Below are positions 7,248-14,884 of a stretch of 46,298 bases of DNA, one piece after another. Both the position numbers and the translations under genes were made by a program. Position 1 is the stretch's first letter. The number at the start of each line of letters is the position of its first letter. The notes beneath the pieces are model-generated. The model saw only the letters and a program-made list of their open reading frames with translations. It searched no databases and was not told where the DNA came from. Origin of the DNA: an uncultured Clostridia bacterium (GTDB lineage: Bacteria > Bacillota > Clostridia > Christensenellales > UBA1242); the NCBI GenBank assembly GCA_948434855.1, contig CAOJFR010000006.1, forward strand, positions 1 to 46,298. The letters run 5' to 3'.

Positions 7248-8261
7248 TGCAAAACAAAGTATCATAGAAAAAATAAAATGCACAAACTTTGCAAAGATAA
7301 AGCTTTGTGTTTTTATTTTAGCCTTTTTTAGAAAAGCCATTGATTGAAATATGATTGAAAGACCACTAAAGGAAAGTATTCCGCTGGCAAGCACAAGTGA
7401 CATTCTGTCACTAAAAGTAGAAAGAGTTTTGGCTCCTCTAGTAACTTCCATAATGCCATAGCTTAAGCCACGAATGTAATCTGTGCTAATATGTAGTTTT
7501 GAAAATATCGGTGAGAGCGAAACTGTTATTAAGTCAAATAACTTAAAAAAATCTAAGAGTTCTGCTATTAAATAGAAAATGGTTATATATGCACCCACAA
7601 TAAAAAGGGAATTTATTGTTTCATTAACGCACATTCCAACAATATTGTCTTGCTTAATAAATTTAACTTCACTATTTATAACCTTTGTTTCGTTTTTTTT
7701 CTTTGTGAAAAGATGATACATTATTCCAAGTAAAAGACTGGATAAAATGTGAGAAGCATATAAGATTATTCCAAAAATAAAATTGTTAAACATTATTGCA
7801 CCAACAGTTCCAATAACAAAAATTGGTCCAGAGGTGGTGCAAAAAATGCTCATTCTTTTTGCATCTTGTTCACTAATTAAGTTTTTTTCATATAAGTCTG
7901 CAATAATTTTTGCGCCTATTGGGTATCCGGATAATATGCTCATTAAAAAAGCATAAATAGAAATTCCGGGTGTTCCAAAAAGTTTGTAGGAGAGTTTATC
8001 TAACTTGCCACAAAACTTAAACATTACGCCAAGCTCAGTTAGTAGTTTTGTTAGCAGCATAAATGGAAAAAGCCCTGGTAAAACAGAGAAGAAAAAAAGC
8101 TTAAGTCCAGATACTGTTCCAGAAGTAAATTTTTTTGGACTTGCAACTATTATCATCATAATGGCAAAGATTAAAATGGTTAAAATAGTGTCGCCTAAAA
8201 AGGAATAGTTTATATTTTTTTTACAATGTGATTTATACTTATAAAAAATTGTTGTGGTCAT
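7227..8261 (-). CDS. ylbJ: YlbJ-like sporulation integral membrane protein
   Basis: 344 residues with about eight hydrophobic segments and the nucleoside-recognition (Gate) domain features SVLPGLFPFMLLTKLL and ILSGYPIGAKI. B. subtilis YlbJ is needed for heat-resistant spores, and the ylbJ-tmcAL neighbourhood is conserved in Bacillota. No Shine-Dalgarno is visible before the ATG at 8261, and the first 20 residues are polar, so the true start may lie further in, before the first membrane segment (about residue 24). The 3' end overlaps the coiled-coil gene by 21 bases. A sporulation gene alone does not prove the organism sporulates. Confidence 0.85.
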   Translation of the reverse strand: MTTTIFYKYKSHCKKNINYSFLGDTILTILIFAIMMIIVASPKKFTSGTVSGLKLFFFSVLPGLFPFMLLTKLLTELGVMFKFCGKLDKLSYKLFGTPGISIYAFLMSILSGYPIGAKIIADLYEKNLISEQDAKRMSIFCTTSGPIFVIGTVGAIMFNNFIFGIILYASHILSSLLLGIMYHLFTKKKNETKVINSEVKFIKQDNIVGMCVNETINSLFIVGAYITIFYLIAELLDFFKLFDLITVSLSPIFSKLHISTDYIRGLSYGIMEVTRGAKTLSTFSDRMSLVLASGILSFSGLSIIFQSMAFLKKAKIKTQSFIFAKFVHFIFSMILCFALSFIII

Positions 8262-8305
8262 AATAAAATATATGCTAAAATAAAACTATAAATTAGGAGA
8301 AAATC

Positions 8306-9121
8306 ATGATTAATGAATATAGATTTTTTCAAGAGTTTTTTGATGGACAAATTGTTAAGGAAGACTCAGAGCAATATAAGTTATTTAAAATTCTGTTGTT
8401 GTCGCTAACTTCTGTTGTTGGAATATTTTTGGTTTTGATGGGCTGGTGTTCCGTTGTTCCATTTGTTCTTTTAGAAATTGGAATGCTTTGGAACTTTTAT
8501 TCTGGGCTTAGCAGAAAGATTTCTTTCCTATTATGCATAATTGTTGCATTTGCATACTTTTATATTTGTAGCAAATATGCTTTTTATGCAAACGCCTTGA
8601 TTTATATTGCTTGCTATATTCCGTTTCAGCTTATTGCTAATGGAAAAGATTACTCGGATGGTGAATTTGTTCAAATTAGAAAAAAAATAACTGACTTAAA
8701 TAAAATTTTATTTGTTGTATTCTTTGTTGTTTTAATAATTTTCTTATCATTAATGAGTTATGATTTTGGTTCAAGATTTATTGTATTAGATGTTCTTTCA
8801 GCTTCGCTTCTTGTATGCTCTGCACTTCTTAGAAATGAGAGATATTTAGAATATTATATTTTTAGAGTTTTTGCGTTGGTATTTAGCATCTCTCTTTGGA
8901 TAATGGCGGCGCTAGAATATAATTCAATTGAATGTATAATGATAATATTAATGTATTTGGCATATTTAATTTTTGATGTTACCACCTTTATTTTTCAAAA
9001 CAAAACATATGTTAATGAATATATGTTGCAGGTGGAAAAATATAATAAAATGATTAATGAAAAGCTTGTTGAAGAAAAACTAAAAGCATATAATTCAAAA
9101 AATAAAAACAGGGAACTATAA
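8306..9121 (+). CDS. Integral membrane protein, PnuC-like (nicotinamide riboside transporter fold)
   Basis: 271 residues with about seven transmembrane helices, a cytoplasmic connector with DYSDGEFVQIRKKITD at about 112-128, and a charged C-terminal tail. The layout and the FSISLWIMAALEYN helix are reminiscent of PnuC transporters, which move nicotinamide riboside and similar pyridine compounds by facilitated diffusion. The substrate residues cannot be checked, so this is a fold-level suggestion. Start set by TTAGGAGAAA before ATG. The stop codon lies inside a hairpin shared with the convergent tmcAL gene. It interrupts the ylbJ-tmcAL pair found in relatives. Confidence 0.5.
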   Translation: MINEYRFFQEFFDGQIVKEDSEQYKLFKILLLSLTSVVGIFLVLMGWCSVVPFVLLEIGMLWNFYSGLSRKISFLLCIIVAFAYFYICSKYAFYANALIYIACYIPFQLIANGKDYSDGEFVQIRKKITDLNKILFVVFFVVLIIFLSLMSYDFGSRFIVLDVLSASLLVCSALLRNERYLEYYIFRVFALVFSISLWIMAALEYNSIECIMIILMYLAYLIFDVTTFIFQNKTYVNEYMLQVEKYNKMINEKLVEEKLKAYNSKNKNREL

Positions 9122-9138
9122 AAAAATAGTTCCTTGTT
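9107..9138. terminator. Bidirectional terminator holding both convergent stop codons
   Basis: AACAGGGAACTAT (9107-9119) pairs with ATAGTTCCTTGTT (9126-9138) around an A6 loop. The plus-strand TAA (9119-9121) and the minus-strand TAG (9118-9116) both lie in it. Confidence 0.8.
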
Positions 9139-10294
9139 TTTTGTCTGAATAATTATAATTTTCTGTTATGGTGTTAAAGAGCAAACTTGCATTTAAGTCA
9201 ATATCTATAACAAGTTTTTGAACTTCATCAAGAGATAAGTAATCCTTATTTGAGACTATTAAATTAATAGAGTTTTTGCTGATTTCACTAAGAATATTTT
9301 TATGCTCTTTTTTTATTGCAAGCACTTTGCAAACTGGTTTTGAAGTGTAGGCTTTTTCGGTAATATTTTTTGTAATGCCAAGAAGTGGATATAACAAAAG
9401 TTTGTTTACTCTGGCTAATCTATATCTTGGTGAGGAAATTTCATTAACCATTTCTGGTAGAGTATTATAACACTCTGATATCTTTTTTATTCTAAATTCA
9501 ATGCCCTCAGAATAGTCATAAAAATTATTTAATTCAGATTCGTTTAACTTTCTAATATTTAAAATTTGCAGTAAATTTAGCATTTTTTGATGGTTTTTAC
9601 TAAAAATTTCAGTACAAATTGCGTTTTTTGGCACAAATTCACTATATGACTCTCCATTTAAAATTTTATTTCTAATTGCACTTGCTGATAAAAATTTTCC
9701 ACTTTGCTTCTCTGAATAATAGCCATTATCGCATCTTTTAATAGCCACAGGAATAAGTTTTGATTTTGTCTTTAAAATTGCTGTGAGATATTCTATCGCT
9801 AAAATATTATTAGGCTTGTTTAGAACATCCTCAATATTTTCTACATTAATATTTTTTGCAATGGCACGCTTTAGGGCAGTGTTAAAATTGATTCCATTTT
9901 GAATTTCGTTTTTAAAAGCGTTTTTAAATTCAACTGAGTTTTTAAACTTAAGTTCTGCAACTTGTTTTAAAATTTCAAGGCTTGTATTTTCAACTCCAAA
10001 TGCAATGTGAGTGACACCAATGGCAGATAATATTTTTATTGCACCATAGGCAAAGTTTTCTGCATTGGAGCAAGCAAATATTGTTGGCAATTCAAGCACT
10101 GCAGTTGCACCTGCATTCACTGCATTTTTTGCTCTTATATATTTATTTTGAATTGCTGGTTTTCCTCTTTGCACAAAGTTTCCACTCATTAAACAAACAA
10201 CATTAAGTCCAGTTTGTTTTTTTGCTTCACGAATAATATATTCATGTCCATTATGAAAAGGATTAAACTCTGAGATTATTCCACAAAAATTCAT
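9116..10294 (-). CDS. tmcAL: tRNA(Met) cytidine acetate ligase TmcAL (YlbM)
   Basis: Uses acetate and ATP to make N4-acetylcytidine at the wobble position (C34) of elongator tRNA-Met. The 392-residue protein opens with CGIISEFNPFHNGHEYII, containing the nucleotidyltransferase HxGH as HNGH, then LMSGNFVQRGKPA and ELPTIFACSNAENFA, all strong family signatures, followed by SASAIRNKILNG. Length matches the family. It lies upstream of ylbJ in the minus orientation, as in Bacillus. The acetate substrate links it loosely to the neighbouring pta-ackA genes, which are transcribed divergently. Confidence 0.93.
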   Translation of the reverse strand: MNFCGIISEFNPFHNGHEYIIREAKKQTGLNVVCLMSGNFVQRGKPAIQNKYIRAKNAVNAGATAVLELPTIFACSNAENFAYGAIKILSAIGVTHIAFGVENTSLEILKQVAELKFKNSVEFKNAFKNEIQNGINFNTALKRAIAKNINVENIEDVLNKPNNILAIEYLTAILKTKSKLIPVAIKRCDNGYYSEKQSGKFLSASAIRNKILNGESYSEFVPKNAICTEIFSKNHQKMLNLLQILNIRKLNESELNNFYDYSEGIEFRIKKISECYNTLPEMVNEISSPRYRLARVNKLLLYPLLGITKNITEKAYTSKPVCKVLAIKKEHKNILSEISKNSINLIVSNKDYLSLDEVQKLVIDIDLNASLLFNTITENYNYSDKKQGTIFL

Positions 10295-10311
10295 ATACGC
10301 CCCTTATTTGC

Positions 10312-10338
10312 TTGAAAAATTTTTCATGCTGGTATAAT
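10312..10338 (+). promoter_or_regulatory. Promoter of pta-ackA
   Basis: TTGAAA (10312-10317), 15-base spacer, extended -10 TGGTATAAT ending at 10338. The short spacer is compensated by the TGn element. +1 near 10345. Confidence 0.55.
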
Positions 10339-10349
10339 ATATTTAATTA

Positions 10350-10365
10350 TAAGCAAATTTGCTTA
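10350..10365. promoter_or_regulatory. 16-bp perfect palindrome, candidate operator of pta-ackA
   Basis: TAAGCAAATTTGCTTA is fully self-complementary and lies a few bases downstream of the predicted transcription start, a position where a bound dimer would block elongation. The regulator is not identified. Confidence 0.45.
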
Positions 10366-10402
10366 CAAATCAATCAAAACTAATATTTATGGAGAAAAAC
10401 TA

Positions 10403-11404
10403 ATGGCAAATGTATTTGATAAATTAATTGAAAAGGCAAAACACACAAACAAAAAAATTGTTCTAACAGAATCTGAAGACCCAAGAGTAATTGAAGCTGC
10501 TGGCAAGGCTGCAAGCATGGATCTTTGCAAAGTTATGTTGCTTGGCAAAGAAGAAGAACTTAAAAGTCATTTTTCAGAAGTGGCACTAAAAAATATAACT
10601 TTTATTGACACATCTGTTGCAAATGAAAAGTCAGCTGAGTATGCAAGTGTTTTATATGAACTTAGAAAGGCAAAGGGCATGACAGAAGAGCGAGCTAATG
10701 AACTTGTTAAGGATAAGCTAACCTATGCAATGCTTATGATTAAAACTGGCGATGCAGATGGTGTTGTGTCTGGGGCAATCACACATACAGCAGATGTTCT
10801 TAGACCAGCATTTCAAATTGTTAAAGTAAAACCAGGAATAAGCAAAGTTTCTTCAGTGTTTATTATGGAATCACCAGATGGATTAAAATATGGTGAAAAT
10901 GGATTTTTAATTTTTGCAGATTGTGGGGTTAATCCAAATCCAACAGATGAAGACCTTGCAGAAATTGCAATACTTTCAAGTGAAACCGCAAAAAAACTTT
11001 GTGGAATGAATCCTAGAGTTGCTCTTCTTTCATATTCAACAAAATCTGGCGATGAAATGACAGATGAAAATGTTTGCAAGGTAAAAAGGGCAGTTGAAAT
11101 TTTAAAACAAAAGGCACCAGAACTTGAGGTTGATGGTGAACTTCAGTCGGATGCTGCACTTGTTGAATCTGTTGCAAAAATTAAAGCTCCAAATTCTAAG
11201 GTTGCAGGTCATGCAAATGTTTTGATTTTCCCAGATTTAAATGCAGGAAACATTGCATATAAGCTTGTTCAAAGACTTGCAGGAGTTCAAGCAGTTGGTC
11301 CAATTTTGCAAGGACTTAATGCTCCAGTAAACGATTTATCTCGTGGAACAAGTGCAGATGAAATTGTTCTTTGCATGGCAATCACAACTCTTCAAGCAAA
11401 ATAA
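10403..11404 (+). CDS. pta: Phosphate acetyltransferase
   Basis: Converts acetyl-CoA and phosphate to acetyl phosphate; with AckA it yields ATP during fermentation. The 333-residue single-domain form (no DRTGG/AAA extension) shows ESEDPRVIEAA near the N-terminus, DADGVVSGAITHTADVLRPA at about 116-135, and the C-terminal segment PDLNAGNIAYKLVQRLAG-x-QAVGPILQGL, all conserved. Start after GGAGAAA. It precedes ackA by 45 bases and shares its promoter. Confidence 0.97.
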   Translation: MANVFDKLIEKAKHTNKKIVLTESEDPRVIEAAGKAASMDLCKVMLLGKEEELKSHFSEVALKNITFIDTSVANEKSAEYASVLYELRKAKGMTEERANELVKDKLTYAMLMIKTGDADGVVSGAITHTADVLRPAFQIVKVKPGISKVSSVFIMESPDGLKYGENGFLIFADCGVNPNPTDEDLAEIAILSSETAKKLCGMNPRVALLSYSTKSGDEMTDENVCKVKRAVEILKQKAPELEVDGELQSDAALVESVAKIKAPNSKVAGHANVLIFPDLNAGNIAYKLVQRLAGVQAVGPILQGLNAPVNDLSRGTSADEIVLCMAITTLQAK

Positions 11405-11417
11405 AAAACGCAAAATT
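11403..11417 (+). repeat. Copy 2 of the 15-base post-stop motif
   Basis: AAAAAACGCAAAATT, beginning inside the pta TAA stop codon. Confidence 0.5.
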
Positions 11418-11449
11418 AATAAAAAATAAATGAAAAAAGGAAGTAAAAT

Positions 11450-12652
11450 ATGAAAATATTAGTAATTAATGCAGGAAGCTCATCCTTAAAATATCAAGTT
11501 GTTGATATGGAAATGGGAAAAGTTTTAACAAAAGGTTTGTGTGAAAGAATTGGTATTGATGGTAGACACACAAACAAAACAGATGGAAATAAGTTTGTAG
11601 AAGAAGTTGTTATGAAAAATCATAATGACGCAATGGAAGTTGTAATTAATTGTCTTTTAAGTGACAAGGTTCCAGCAATTAGTTCACTTAGCGATATTGA
11701 TGCAGTTGGTCATAGAGTGCTTCATGCTGGTGAGCATTATAATGATTCAGTTGTTATCACTCCTGAGGTTATGAAAGTTTTAGAGAGTTTAATTCCTCTT
11801 GGACCTCTTCATCAACCAGCAAACATTTCTGGAATTAAGGCTTGTGAAGAACTTCTTCCAAACGTTCCACAGGTTGCAGTGTTTGACACAACATTCCATG
11901 CAAGTATGCCAGATTATGCATATAGATATGCAATTCCTAAGGAGGCATACACAAAATGGCAAATTAGAAAATATGGCTTTCATGGAACAAGCCACAAGTT
12001 TATTGCTGGAGAGCTTGAAAAGTTAATGGGTAAAAAGGGTAACTTTATTATTTGCCATATTGGAAATGGTGCAAGCTTGTCTGCAGTTAAAGATGGAAAG
12101 TGTATAGACACAACAATGGGCTACACCCCACTAGAGGGTGTTATGATGGGTTCAAGGTCTGGTGATGTTGACCCTTCAATTTGTGAAAGAATTATGAAAG
12201 AAACTGGAATGACAATTTCTGAAACCATTAACTATTTAAATAAAAAGAGTGGTTTGCTTGGTGTTTCTGGAATAAGTGAAGATATGAGAGATGTTGAAGA
12301 AGTTGCGTATGGTGAGCCTAGCGAAAAGCAAGCTGATGCACTTTTATCATTAAATATGCACGCATATAAAGTTAAAAAATATATTGGAAGCTTTTATGCA
12401 GCTCTTGGCAGTGTTGATGCAATAGCGTTTACTGCTGGTGTTGGTGAAAATGGTTGTGAATATAGAGAAATGGTGCTTTCAGGTTTAGAAGGTCTTGGAA
12501 TTGTTTTAGATAAAGACAGAAACCTTAAAAACTTTAAAAGAGGCGAAGTTAACATTATTTCAAGCGATGATTCAAAGGTTAAAGTTTATGTTATTCCAAC
12601 CGATGAAGAGTATATGATTGCAAAAGATACTGAAAGACTTACAAAAAAATAA
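11450..12652 (+). CDS. ackA: Acetate kinase
   Basis: Transfers phosphate from acetyl phosphate to ADP, giving acetate and ATP. 400 residues with the acetokinase signature VINAGSSSLKYQ at 5-16, the catalytic-region segment YGFHGTSHKF near 179-188, and GDVDPS and AFTAGVGENG of the ASKHA fold. Full length. The second gene of the pta-ackA operon; the start has AAAGGAAG upstream. It supplies ATP and frees acetate, the latter being a TmcAL substrate next door. Confidence 0.97.
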   Translation: MKILVINAGSSSLKYQVVDMEMGKVLTKGLCERIGIDGRHTNKTDGNKFVEEVVMKNHNDAMEVVINCLLSDKVPAISSLSDIDAVGHRVLHAGEHYNDSVVITPEVMKVLESLIPLGPLHQPANISGIKACEELLPNVPQVAVFDTTFHASMPDYAYRYAIPKEAYTKWQIRKYGFHGTSHKFIAGELEKLMGKKGNFIICHIGNGASLSAVKDGKCIDTTMGYTPLEGVMMGSRSGDVDPSICERIMKETGMTISETINYLNKKSGLLGVSGISEDMRDVEEVAYGEPSEKQADALLSLNMHAYKVKKYIGSFYAALGSVDAIAFTAGVGENGCEYREMVLSGLEGLGIVLDKDRNLKNFKRGEVNIISSDDSKVKVYVIPTDEEYMIAKDTERLTKK

Positions 12653-12706
12653 AACTAATATATTTTATGTAAATTTTTTATGTGCCTAAAAAAAAGTAAA
12701 TTATAA

Positions 12707-12738
12707 TTGACAAACACCCTAAAGTGGTGTATTATAAT
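12707..12738 (+). promoter_or_regulatory. Promoter of rpmF with an inverted repeat in its spacer
   Basis: Consensus TTGACA (12707-12712), 17 bases, TATTAT (12730-12735), overlapping a TATAAT at 12733. Between them ACACC (12714-12718) and GGTGT (12726-12730) form an inverted repeat across the spacer, a possible operator. Confidence 0.65.
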
Positions 12739-12749
12739 CATGCTATGTT

Positions 12750-12778
12750 AGCTTTGGTGCTTAAATTTGTGCCAAACT
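12750..12778 (+). promoter_or_regulatory. Hairpin in the rpmF 5' leader
   Basis: TTTGGTGC (12753-12760) pairs with GTGCCAAA (12769-12776) with two wobble pairs, extended by A-T and G-C past a one-base bulge. It might be a regulatory site for L32 expression, but no known leader class is recognised. Confidence 0.35.
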
Positions 12779-12819
12779 AAAAATAAAAAACCAAAATGGT
12801 TAGATAGGAGGAATGAAAA

Positions 12820-13011
12820 ATGGCAGTCCCAAAGCGTAAAACTTCAAAAGCTAAAGGAAGAAGTAGAATTGCAAATTGGAAAGCAACAGCTCCAACACTC
12901 GTTGAGTGCCCACAATGTCATGAATTAAAGCGTGCTCATGTAGCTTGCGGAAACTGTGGTTACTATGATGGAGAAAAGAAAATTGCAGTTAAATCTGACG
13001 AAAGCAAATAA
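12820..13011 (+). CDS. rpmF: 50S ribosomal protein L32 (zinc form)
   Basis: 63 residues starting MAVPKRKTSKAKGRSR, the universal L32 N-terminus, with two CxxC knuckles (CPQC at 31-34 and CGNC at 43-46) that bind zinc. Shine-Dalgarno TAGGAGG. In most relatives a DUF177 (YceD) gene precedes rpmF; here it is absent and rpmF has its own promoter and terminator. Confidence 0.97.
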   Translation: MAVPKRKTSKAKGRSRIANWKATAPTLVECPQCHELKRAHVACGNCGYYDGEKKIAVKSDESK

Positions 13012-13023
13012 ATTTAAAATTTA

Positions 13024-13053
13024 AAGGTTGCCTTAATTTGGCAATCTTTTTTT
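13024..13053 (+). terminator. Terminator of rpmF
   Basis: GGTTGCC (13026-13032) pairs with GGCAATC (13040-13046), T run follows. Confidence 0.85.
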
Positions 13054-13120
13054 ATTGTAAAAAATAAATAATTTTGCTAAGTTTTATTATTTGTAAATAT
13101 TGATAAATGCCTGAAATTAT

Positions 13121-13149
13121 TTGAATTTAAATTTAAAATCATTTATAAT
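13121..13149 (+). promoter_or_regulatory. Promoter of the plsX-rnc-smc operon
   Basis: TTGAAT (13121-13126), 17 bases, TATAAT (13144-13149). No FapR-type operator (TTAGTACC...GGTACTAA) is seen here. Confidence 0.65.
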
Positions 13150-13173
13150 AAGAGTGGTTTAATAGGAGAGCTT

Positions 13174-14199
13174 ATGAAAATTGTAATTGATGTGCTTGGT
13201 GGTGATTATTCACCAGACGAAATAGTTAAAGGAGCAGTGACAGCAGTAAACTTAATTTCTGATGTCAGTTTAATTTTAACTGGTGATAAAGATAAAATTG
13301 AAAGCATTTTAAATGAACTTGGATATAAGGGTGATAGAATAGAAATTGTTCATGCCCCAGAAGAAATTTCATGTGATGAGTCTCCAACAATGGCAATTAG
13401 AAGAAAATCAGAAAGTTCACTTGTTAAGGCTTTAAACATTTTAAAAGAACAAGATGATGTTATTGGAATGATAAGTGCAGGAAGCACAGGAGCGGTTCTT
13501 GCTGGTGGTCTGTTTATTGTTGGAAGAATGGAAGGGGTTAAACGCCCAGCACTTGCACCATTTTTGCCAACAGTTTATAAAGATAGAAGAACACTGCTTA
13601 TTGATTGTGGTGCTAATGTTGATTGCAAACCAGAATATTTGCAGCAATTTGCAATTATGGGTTCAATTTATGTTAAGGCTATGCTTGGAATAAAAAATCC
13701 TAAAGTTGGTTTAATTTCAAATGGAGTTGAAGACCATAAGGGCAATGAGCAAATTCATCAAACTTTTGAACTGTTAAAAAACACTAAGGACATTAACTTT
13801 GTTGGAAATATGGAAGCAAGAGAAATGCTTTCTGGTGAGTTTGATGTGCTTGTGTGTGATGGTTTTACTGGAAATGTTGCAATGAAATCTGCAGAGGGCA
13901 CAATTAACACATTTACAAATGTGCTTAAACAAGAAATTAATGGTGCTGGACTTAGGGCAAAGCTTGGAGCTCTTGCACTAAAAAAAGTTTTCAAGAGTTT
14001 AAAGCATCGCATTAACTATACAGAAGTTGGCGGCTCACCATTTTTGGGATTGAATAAAATTCTTATAAAATCTCATGGTTCAAGCAAAGCCAAAACAATA
14101 TACACCTGTGTGCTTCAAGTTTTGGAGATTCATAAGTCAAATTATATTGAACAAATGAGAAAAGGAATTGAGTCATCAAGCATATTGAGGGAAGATTAA
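13174..14199 (+). CDS. plsX: Phosphate acyltransferase PlsX
   Basis: Makes acyl-phosphate from acyl-ACP for phospholipid synthesis, feeding PlsY. 341 residues, with IDVLGGDYSPDEIVKGA at the N-terminus, SAGSTGAVLAG, LIDCGANVDCKPEYL, and VCDGFTGNVAMKSAEG, all family hallmarks. Start after AGGAGAG. Its TAA overlaps the rnc ATG (TAATG), so the two are translationally coupled. The fab genes and acpP that usually separate plsX and rnc are missing. Confidence 0.96.
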   Translation: MKIVIDVLGGDYSPDEIVKGAVTAVNLISDVSLILTGDKDKIESILNELGYKGDRIEIVHAPEEISCDESPTMAIRRKSESSLVKALNILKEQDDVIGMISAGSTGAVLAGGLFIVGRMEGVKRPALAPFLPTVYKDRRTLLIDCGANVDCKPEYLQQFAIMGSIYVKAMLGIKNPKVGLISNGVEDHKGNEQIHQTFELLKNTKDINFVGNMEAREMLSGEFDVLVCDGFTGNVAMKSAEGTINTFTNVLKQEINGAGLRAKLGALALKKVFKSLKHRINYTEVGGSPFLGLNKILIKSHGSSKAKTIYTCVLQVLEIHKSNYIEQMRKGIESSSILRED

Positions 14200-14876
14200 T
14201 GAAAAAAAATCTTGAAAACTTGCAACAAGTAGAAGAAATTATAGGATATAATTTTAAAAATAAAAAACTGCTTCAAACAGCATTAACTCATTCAAGCTAT
14301 GCTAATGAGCATAGAGTTGAGTCAAATGAAAGGCTTGAGTTTTTGGGCGATGCGGTGATTGAGTTTGTTATTACAGAAATTCTATATTCAGAGTTTCGTG
14401 AGGCAGAGGGTGATATGTCAAAAATGCGTGCACTCATTGTTAGTGAAAAACCACTTGCTGAAACTGTGACAAGGCTTGGATTAGATAAGTTTTTAATTAA
14501 GGGTGTTGGTGAAAGCAAAAACACAACTGAGTCTAAAGCAATTAAGTGTGATTTGTTTGAAGCAATTTCTGGAGCAATATATTTGGATGGGGGGATTGAA
14601 GAGGTTAAGAAGTTTTTTAACCTTTCATCAAGACAACAAATTGAGAGTCTAAAACTTCATGGTTATGTTGATGACCCAAAAACAAAGCTTCAAGAAATGT
14701 TAAAGCAGGCAAAAATTAATTATAGCACAAACAAAATGGGTGAAGACCACAAGCCAATTTATAAAACCACAGTTTTTGTTAATGGTGTAAAGATGGGCAG
14801 CGGAATGGGCTCAAACAAAAAGCAGGCAGAAGAGCTTGCTGCGAGTGAGGCAATAAACAATCTAAAGAAAATATAG
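14199..14876 (+). CDS. rnc: Ribonuclease III
   Basis: Cleaves double-stranded RNA, including rRNA precursors. 225 residues: an endonuclease domain with the signature ERLEFLGDAV at 44-53 and the second acidic cluster KCDLFEAISGAIYLDGG, then a dsRNA-binding domain from about 155 (DPKTKLQEMLKQ ... GSNKKQAEELAASEAINNL). Coupled to plsX by stop/start overlap and followed nine bases later by smc, the standard Bacillota order. Confidence 0.97.
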   Translation: MKKNLENLQQVEEIIGYNFKNKKLLQTALTHSSYANEHRVESNERLEFLGDAVIEFVITEILYSEFREAEGDMSKMRALIVSEKPLAETVTRLGLDKFLIKGVGESKNTTESKAIKCDLFEAISGAIYLDGGIEEVKKFFNLSSRQQIESLKLHGYVDDPKTKLQEMLKQAKINYSTNKMGEDHKPIYKTTVFVNGVKMGSGMGSNKKQAEELAASEAINNLKKI

Positions 14877-14884
14877 GTAACTTT

